Origin: Synergistes sp.
GTDB lineage: Bacteria > Synergistota > Synergistia > Synergistales > Synergistaceae
DNA length: 64,000 nucleotides
Direction of reading: 5' to 3'
Assembly (NCBI GenBank): GCA_017537925.1
Contig: JAFYJW010000013.1
Coordinates: 27,432-91,431, forward strand
A model generated the notes under the pieces. The model was not told the DNA's origin. It saw nothing but the letters and a program-made list of their open reading frames with translations, and ran no database searches. Positions 59,801 to 64,000 of the stretch are shown here, one piece after another. The stretch's first letter is position 1. Each line of letters begins with the position of its first letter. The position numbers and the translations under genes were made by a program.

Positions 59801-60289
59801 GCCGTCACCGCTGGACTGCTCTCGGTCGTTACCGAAAAATACAGCAAATCCTCGGGCAGTCCGTACGGCACCGCGGTCTTCGAGGACAACAGGGGCACGC
59901 TCGACGTGATGATATTCGGCAGCCGCTGGGCGCAGTTCAAGCCGGTACTTCAGCCGGGACGCCTTTACTTCATAAAGGGAAGGCTGCGCGAGGATCGCGG
60001 AATATCCATAATGGCAGACGACATATTCACTGAGGAAGAATACAGGGAGAAACTTGAAAAACGGGTAATAATCACGGTGGCCTCGGAGATGACGGAGGAT
60101 CTCTGCGACGGCATGTTCAGGATAATCGCAAAACACCGCGGGAAACACGAGATAATACTCAAATACAGAATGGGGGACTTTACAAACGACCAGGTGGTTT
60201 CGCTGGTAAGAAGAATAAAAACCGAGGCGACCGAAGACCTGAAAAAAGAACTTTCAGAATACTCTCACGGCAATATAAGCTGTGTCTGA
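56861..60289 (+). CDS. dnaE: DNA polymerase III alpha subunit
   Basis: Replicative polymerase DnaE, 1142 aa. Seen: PHP domain at the N terminus (FVHLHVHTEYSLLDGANR), polymerase core with GPGRGSAAGSLVAY, the catalytic MPDIDTD and later Asp, beta-binding and helix-hairpin-helix regions, and a C-terminal OB domain (DVMIFGSRWAQF). It is the DnaE1 type; no PolC is in the window. The ATG at 56861 is chosen over a longer frame beginning at 56795. A 31-codon frame (56782-56877) overlaps its start by 17 bases. Confidence 0.97.
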   Translation: MSQSAKPFVHLHVHTEYSLLDGANRCADLAKTTKEMGMDSVAITDHGVMFGCYEFYTKCNEAGVKPILGCEVYVDPSGYTCREGKGQNHLILLAENDEGYHNLTKLVSIANTDGFYYRPRIDHELLARYSKGLICSSACLGGEVPQFIIRGDLDGARRCAELYRDIMGDGNYFLEVQSNSVPEQAIVNKALVGLSKELGIPLIATNDSHYLKREDAGWHDVLLCVQTGSIVTDEKRYRFTGDDYYFRSPEEMWAIFGGELPESLTNTQMIADRCNVKLQTGHYYLPEFPLPEGETLSTHLRKIAHQGLKSRLKTDDPPEEYTKRLEYELGVIEEMDFPGYFCIVSDIIMAAKKRNIPIGPGRGSAAGSLVAYSLGITDLDPIKYDLLFERFLNPERISMPDIDTDVSDKGRDELIAYIVEKYGIDHVSQIVTFGRMLGRGAIKDVGRAMNIPIPEVNSISKLIPTSYALSHKHISDALAEVPELKEMYEGKPEVKKLLDMAMHIEGLARHCSQHAAGIVITPKPTSDMVPVRKFGEGQVATQYSMEPCEKLGLVKMDFLGLRTLSVLEGALKNIEANGKGRIDLNEIPVDDKKTYEMLQKGSTLGVFQLESQGITALVRRLKPDCIDDIIALVALYRPGPLDSGMADTYVRCKHGEEKVHYLHPRLEPYMKDTYGVILYQEQVMQSAQALAGYTLGEADLLRRAMGKKKKDVMAKERVKFIEGAQKNGVDAARAGDIFDIIEKFAGYGFNKSHSAAYGLIAYWTAWLKANYGAEFFASYLSSLVGSKMETLGQYIRSVRDEGFKVLPPDINESREEFTVVGEVIRLGLSAIAKVGDAAVASIIESRDKGGRYASFWDFLTRIDTRQVNKGVVENLIKSGAFDSIESNRAMLLAAMPQFMEQAARKQQDANQASLFGDDEVSVMPEMAEVPDFSEHQKLEMERETMGLYISGHPFDQYEEEILPYITCPIGSLGSWQSASPAVTAGLLSVVTEKYSKSSGSPYGTAVFEDNRGTLDVMIFGSRWAQFKPVLQPGRLYFIKGRLREDRGISIMADDIFTEEEYREKLEKRVIITVASEMTEDLCDGMFRIIAKHRGKHEIILKYRMGDFTNDQVVSLVRRIKTEATEDLKKELSEYSHGNISCV

Positions 60290-60316
60290 TTATCAGAATA
60301 TGAAAAGGGGATAAAA

Positions 60317-60550
60317 ATGGCAGACGGAAACGCGGCTTCTGGAGAATATATCGTGGTCAAAGCGCTTGAGAACGGCGTCACCGTGACAGGCGTGACGCGC
60401 GGTGCGGAAAACAGGTTCCTCCACACTGAAAAGCTTGAGGAGGGCGAGATATGGCTTGCCCAGTTTACGGAACATATATCCGCAATGAAGGTGCGGGGGC
60501 ACGCGAAACTGCTTACTTCGCACGGAGAGATAGAAAGCGGCAAAGCGTAG
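60317..60550 (+). CDS. mtrB: Trp RNA-binding attenuation protein (TRAP) homologue
   Basis: A 77-aa protein clearly matching TRAP (MtrB) along its length: EYIVVKALENGVTVTGVTRG, then FLHTEKLEEGE and AQFTEHISAMKVRGHA. With the two-residue offset to the B. subtilis protein, the RNA-binding trio K37, K56 and R58 is conserved as K39, K58 and R60. The tryptophan-pocket segment TRG and AQFTEH block are conserved too. TRAP forms an 11-mer ring that binds GAG/UAG repeats when tryptophan is high. No trp gene is nearby. AAGGGG precedes the ATG. Confidence 0.9.
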   Translation: MADGNAASGEYIVVKALENGVTVTGVTRGAENRFLHTEKLEEGEIWLAQFTEHISAMKVRGHAKLLTSHGEIESGKA

Positions 60551-60620
60551 AAAACGCAGACGGGGTAAACCCGGAAACACTTTTGCACGGCACATTTATG
60601 GAAAGGATAAATCTCGTCTG

Positions 60621-61466
60621 ATGCTGCTTATCGGGACGCATATCTCGGCAGCCGGCGGAGTCGCCAGGGCGTTTTCGCGCGCGGATGCGCTCGGCTGCGA
60701 AGCGATGCAGATCTTCACGCGCAATCAGCTCCAGTGGCAGAGCCGTCCGGTTCTGCTTGAGGAAGCGCGCGGCTTTTACGACGCATGGCAGAAGTCAGGC
60801 ATAAAATGCGTCGTTTCTCATGCGTCATACCTGATAAATATTGCTTCGTCAGATGCGGAGGTGCTGGAAAAGAGCAGAAGGGCGCTTCGCGATGAGACCG
60901 AGCGCTGTTATCAGCTCGGGATAAACGATATAGTGCTGCATCCGGGCTTCGCAAAAGACGGCGCCCCAGAAAACGCGCTTAAGACCGTTTCAGAGTCGCT
61001 GCAGCTTTTGTTTGAGGAAACACCGGGCTGTAAAGTGCGTATCCTGCTTGAGACCATGGCCGGTCAGGGCTCTGCTTTAGGCGGCGACCTGTCCCATTTT
61101 TCAGTGATAGGGGATATGCTTCACTGGAACAGGCGCCTTGCTTTCTGTATAGATACCTGCCATGCATTTGCGGCAGGATACGATATGCGGTCGCCGGAAT
61201 CCTATGAGCGTTTTATTTCGCTGATAGACAAACATATAGGCACAGACAACGTATACTGCTGGCATGTCAACGACTGCAAGAGCATAAAAGGCTCGCGCCT
61301 TGACAGGCATGCGCATTTGGGGGAAGGGCAGATCGGTCATCAGGCGTTTTCGCTGCTTATGAACGACGAGCGTTTTGACGGAGTTCCCGCGATATTGGAA
61401 ACGCCCAAGGACGGTATCGGAGACGAAGGCAATCTGGCATTTCTGCGCAAAGTCAGGGGACAGTGA
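60621..61466 (+). CDS. nfo: Endonuclease IV
   Basis: AP endonuclease of 281 aa, acting on abasic DNA. All metal-site blocks are seen: GTHISAAGG, VVSHASYLINIASS, VLHPGF, ILLETMAGQG, CIDTCHAFAAGYD and HVNDCKSIKGSRLDRHAHLGEGQIG. TIM-barrel trinuclear zinc enzyme. The ATG has GGAAAGG upstream. It follows the TRAP gene by 70 bp. Confidence 0.96.
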   Translation: MLLIGTHISAAGGVARAFSRADALGCEAMQIFTRNQLQWQSRPVLLEEARGFYDAWQKSGIKCVVSHASYLINIASSDAEVLEKSRRALRDETERCYQLGINDIVLHPGFAKDGAPENALKTVSESLQLLFEETPGCKVRILLETMAGQGSALGGDLSHFSVIGDMLHWNRRLAFCIDTCHAFAAGYDMRSPESYERFISLIDKHIGTDNVYCWHVNDCKSIKGSRLDRHAHLGEGQIGHQAFSLLMNDERFDGVPAILETPKDGIGDEGNLAFLRKVRGQ

Positions 61467-61535
61467 AAGTTTGAGGAGAGCTTTGCTTCTTTTTGCGTTA
61501 TAATTTTTTAAAGCAGTAATGAGGGGTGCGTTCCG

Positions 61536-62366
61536 TTGTCTTTTTTCAATTTGCGCTGGCAGGACTTCATAGATATCCTGATAGTAGCTTTCCTGATCTA
61601 CCGTGTGCTTATGCTGCTGGTCGGCACACGGGCCATGCAGCTTATCAGGGGAGTCCTTATTGTCGCGTTCATAGGCGCGGTAGCCAATATACTTGAACTG
61701 CGCAGCCTCTCATGGATAATCGAGAAGATGCTCGGCGCGTTCATCATCGTCATTCCGGTCCTGTTCCAGCCGGAACTGCGCCATATGCTTGAAGAGCTCG
61801 GCAAAGGGCATCTCTGGAAAGTCGTGAAAAACGAAAAAGACATAGACGCAAGAGCCGAACAGCTTACAAAAGCTCTGATGTACTGCCGCTCGCAGCGCAT
61901 CGGGGCGCTCTGCGTGCTTGAGCGCGAAAGCAGCCTTAAGGAAGTCTGGCGTACTGCTGTAATGCTCAAAGCGGATATAACCGAAGAGCTCCTGATCTCG
62001 ATATTCTGGCCCGGCACGCCGCTGCACGACGGCGCGGTCGTGCTTGACCGCAGCAGCATAGTCGCGGCGGGCTGCTATCTCCCCCTTACCGAAAAGACCG
62101 ACATATCGAGATGGTACGGCACGCGCCACCGCGCGGCGCTCGGAGTAACCGAAATGTCGGACTCGATAGCTCTTACCGTATCGGAAGAGCGCGGAGAAAT
62201 AACGGCAGCGATAGGCGGGCATTTTTCAAAGCCTCTTGACGAAGAACAGCTGAGCAGGATATGCAATCACTATTTCAGTCTGGAGAGCAGAGAGATAAGC
62301 TTTATGGAGCGCCTGAGGGAAGAGATACAGCAGGAATGGCCCGGAGGCGAAAAAGATGCCCAGTAA
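61536..62366 (+). CDS. cdaA: Diadenylate cyclase CdaA
   Basis: A membrane-bound c-di-AMP synthase of 276 aa with three N-terminal helices and the DAC domain (about 100-250). LHDGAVVL (DGA motif) and GTRHRAALG (RHR motif) form the active site. c-di-AMP commonly controls potassium uptake and cell-wall homeostasis, and a Trk/Ktr system is encoded at 10-12 kb. TTG start at 61536 after GAGGGG. cdaR overlaps its end, and glmM follows: the conserved cdaA-cdaR-glmM order. Confidence 0.95.
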   Translation: MSFFNLRWQDFIDILIVAFLIYRVLMLLVGTRAMQLIRGVLIVAFIGAVANILELRSLSWIIEKMLGAFIIVIPVLFQPELRHMLEELGKGHLWKVVKNEKDIDARAEQLTKALMYCRSQRIGALCVLERESSLKEVWRTAVMLKADITEELLISIFWPGTPLHDGAVVLDRSSIVAAGCYLPLTEKTDISRWYGTRHRAALGVTEMSDSIALTVSEERGEITAAIGGHFSKPLDEEQLSRICNHYFSLESREISFMERLREEIQQEWPGGEKDAQ

Positions 62367-63681
62367 AAGAAACGGCTTCGAATATTTCCTGATGCGCAAA
62401 TTGAGATCGATCGATAAGAAGCTTGCCTCTTTAAGTCAAAGGCTGAACTATAAAGGCGAGCTGATACTGCAGTCAAAGCCGTTTTTCGTATGCGTTTCAC
62501 TGTTTATCTCGGTAGCGCTTTGGTTCTTCGTGGCGCTTGACAGCGATTCCGAAGCGGCGCGCACGATGAACGTGGATATAGATTACATAAACCTTCCATC
62601 GGGCTTCTCCGTCTACGCTCCGACCAAGAAAGTCGAGATCAAGGTAGCCGGTAAGATCAATATCCTCTCCGGAGTCAAAGCCTCTGATCTTACTGCCGAA
62701 GTGGATCTTACCGGCCTTCAGGCCGGGAAATATTCGCTTCCTGTAAATATCGATGTTCCTTCGTTTGCGCGCATGACAAGCATGAAGCCGGCTGTGGCTG
62801 AAGTCGAGATATACCGCTATGTCGAGCGCACGCTGGATATAACGGCAAAGACGGAAGGCTCCCCGCCGGAGGGAATGATCCTCTCTTCTGTTGCGCTGGA
62901 GCCTGCGACCGCCGTGATAAGCGGGCCGGAAAGCGAAGTCCTTGCCGTTCAGGGCCTCGAGGCGGTCGTGCCGCTCGGAAAGCTTGACGAGAAGGGCAAA
63001 GCGAGGGTCAGCATCACGCCGAAACAGTCCGGAGCAAAGACGTCCGCAGCGCCGCACGAGGTGAGACTCGCGATAACTCCCGGGGAGACGATCGCTTCGG
63101 TCAAATTCGAAAATGAGATAGTCGGAGAAAGGATTCCCGTAAAAGTCTCGGTAGTAGGCGTTCCACAGGAAGACCTGCAGATAGAGTCGATAAAAGTAAT
63201 ACCTGACAGCGTAGCGATTCGCGGAAAAAGCGAAGCGGTAAAGAAAATGCGCGCGCTTGTCCTCCCGCCGGTCGATATTACGGGGCTCGATCAGAATATC
63301 CAGCTCATGATACCGCTGAGTCCGAAGGATCTTGATGAAAATATAGAGATATCTGGTCCGGACCGTGCCAGGGTAGAGATACGCCTTTCGAAAAAAATGG
63401 GCGTCAAGACATTCACGAACGTGCCTCTGATGATCGAAGGGGCGGAAAACGGCAAAGACTGGGAGATCTCGCCTCCCTCAGTCAGCGTGACGGTAGAGGG
63501 GACCCAGATGGCTATCGATTCTCTTACAGGCAACGTTCCGTGCGAGCTTTACGTAGACGTTTCGAATATCGTATCACAGCAGGCGGATCTTCCCGTGCTG
63601 GTAAGGAATATGAAGCGCGATTTCCAGGTCGTTCAGACAGAGCCGGAACAGGTGCGCGTCACCATCGCTGACGGCAAATAG
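62356..63681 (+). CDS. cdaR: CdaA regulatory protein CdaR (YbbR domains)
   Basis: A 441-aa protein: a basic cytoplasmic start, one helix (about 37-57; FFVCVSLFISVALWFFVAL), then four YbbR-type beta domains outside the membrane. In Firmicutes CdaR binds and modulates CdaA. The ATG overlaps cdaA by 11 bases. glmM begins 42 bp later. The YbbR repeats are divergent but recur with the expected spacing of about 90 residues. Confidence 0.9.
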   Translation: MPSKRNGFEYFLMRKLRSIDKKLASLSQRLNYKGELILQSKPFFVCVSLFISVALWFFVALDSDSEAARTMNVDIDYINLPSGFSVYAPTKKVEIKVAGKINILSGVKASDLTAEVDLTGLQAGKYSLPVNIDVPSFARMTSMKPAVAEVEIYRYVERTLDITAKTEGSPPEGMILSSVALEPATAVISGPESEVLAVQGLEAVVPLGKLDEKGKARVSITPKQSGAKTSAAPHEVRLAITPGETIASVKFENEIVGERIPVKVSVVGVPQEDLQIESIKVIPDSVAIRGKSEAVKKMRALVLPPVDITGLDQNIQLMIPLSPKDLDENIEISGPDRARVEIRLSKKMGVKTFTNVPLMIEGAENGKDWEISPPSVSVTVEGTQMAIDSLTGNVPCELYVDVSNIVSQQADLPVLVRNMKRDFQVVQTEPEQVRVTIADGK

Positions 63682-63723
63682 TATTCGATTGATCTTTTCA
63701 CATATCGGAAGGGGCAACGCAAA

Positions 63724-64000
63724 ATGCAGGACAGAAAAAGACGATTCTTCGGCACTGACGGCGTACGCGACGTGGCAAACAACGGAATGATGCGTCCCGA
63801 ACAGGCTATGAGGCTCGGAGCCGCCTATACGGCCTTTCTGAAAAAAAACGGAATATCCGCCCCTAAAATAGCTGTAGGGCGCGATACAAGACGCTCGGGA
63901 GAGATGCTCCAGTCGGCGCTTATGGCAGGAATAGCCTCAGCAGGCGGTTCTTCGGCGGATCTCGGCGTTATCCCTACTCCCGGAGTGAGCAGCGTAGCCT
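63724..64000 (+). CDS. glmM: Phosphoglucosamine mutase (partial, cut by window end)
   Basis: The first 92 codons of GlmM, which converts glucosamine-6-phosphate to glucosamine-1-phosphate for peptidoglycan synthesis. FFGTDGVRDVANNGMMRPEQAMRLG matches the family N terminus, and GRDTRRSGEML follows. The catalytic phosphoserine lies beyond the window. GGAAGGGG before the ATG. It completes the cdaA-cdaR-glmM cluster, where GlmM can inhibit CdaA in Firmicutes. Confidence 0.96.
   Translation, partial: MQDRKRRFFGTDGVRDVANNGMMRPEQAMRLGAAYTAFLKKNGISAPKIAVGRDTRRSGEMLQSALMAGIASAGGSSADLGVIPTPGVSSVA

Overview
The window looks like chromosomal DNA of a diderm, amino-acid-fermenting anaerobe, most likely a member of Synergistota (Cloacibacillus/Synergistes type). 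This is inferred, not proven. The grounds are a moderately GC-rich composition, an outer-membrane patatin/beta-barrel protein, Firmicutes-like gene orders in a diderm background, GlnRS beside GluRS, and many amino-acid catabolic genes (glutaminase, asparaginase, threonine-type dehydratase, dicarboxylate/amino-acid symporter). Most of the window is dense housekeeping DNA with few mobile features.

Layout. 1-3.0 kb: a possible divergent regulator start, a patatin-barrel protein, and bioY behind a near-perfect BirA box. 3.0-13.8 kb (minus strand): one long translation/cell-envelope operon infC-rpmI-rplT-trkH-trkA-pheS-pheT-two small coiled-coil/ZapA-like genes-cvpA-mutS2. Its leader holds a terminator-like hairpin, and infC appears to start at AUA. 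13.8-15.1 kb: symporter gene. 15.2-23.2 kb (plus): rimP-nusA-ylxR-ylxQ-infB-ylxP-rbfA-nrnA-truB-ribF, also behind a leader hairpin. 23.3-26.8 kb: a SurA/PpiD-like protein and a TPR-DUF4037-DUF4125 trio. 26.9-27.5 kb: an array of short hairpins, then tRNA-Arg and tRNA-Ser. 27.5-31.2 kb: an acetyltransferase, a flavoprotein, and thiM-thiE-thiW under a TPP riboswitch.

31.5-35.4 kb: an isolated, divergent complex-I-like membrane module followed by asparaginase. 35.4-37.1 kb: glnS. 37.1-39.9 kb: an islet of uncommon genes (small membrane protein, very acidic membrane protein, WYL regulator, GIY-YIG nuclease) bounded by two copies of a hairpin repeat. 40-45 kb: aldo/keto reductase, dehydratase, glutaminase, gltX. 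45-64 kb: DNA replication/repair and translation genes (polA, rpmE, thyX, yqhQ, prfA-prmC, trxB-like, M48 protease, dnaX, dnaE, nfo), a TRAP (MtrB) homologue, and the cdaA-cdaR-glmM operon, cut by the window end.

Themes: translation genes are regulated by their own leaders (infC, rimP). Vitamin supply is regulated by ligand-sensing sites (BirA box, TPP riboswitch). Potassium uptake and c-di-AMP synthesis are both present. The items most worth following are the AUA start of infC with its overlapping AUG-CCA-UAG minigene, the TRAP homologue, the WYL/GIY-YIG islet, the orphan complex-I-like module and the hairpin array.
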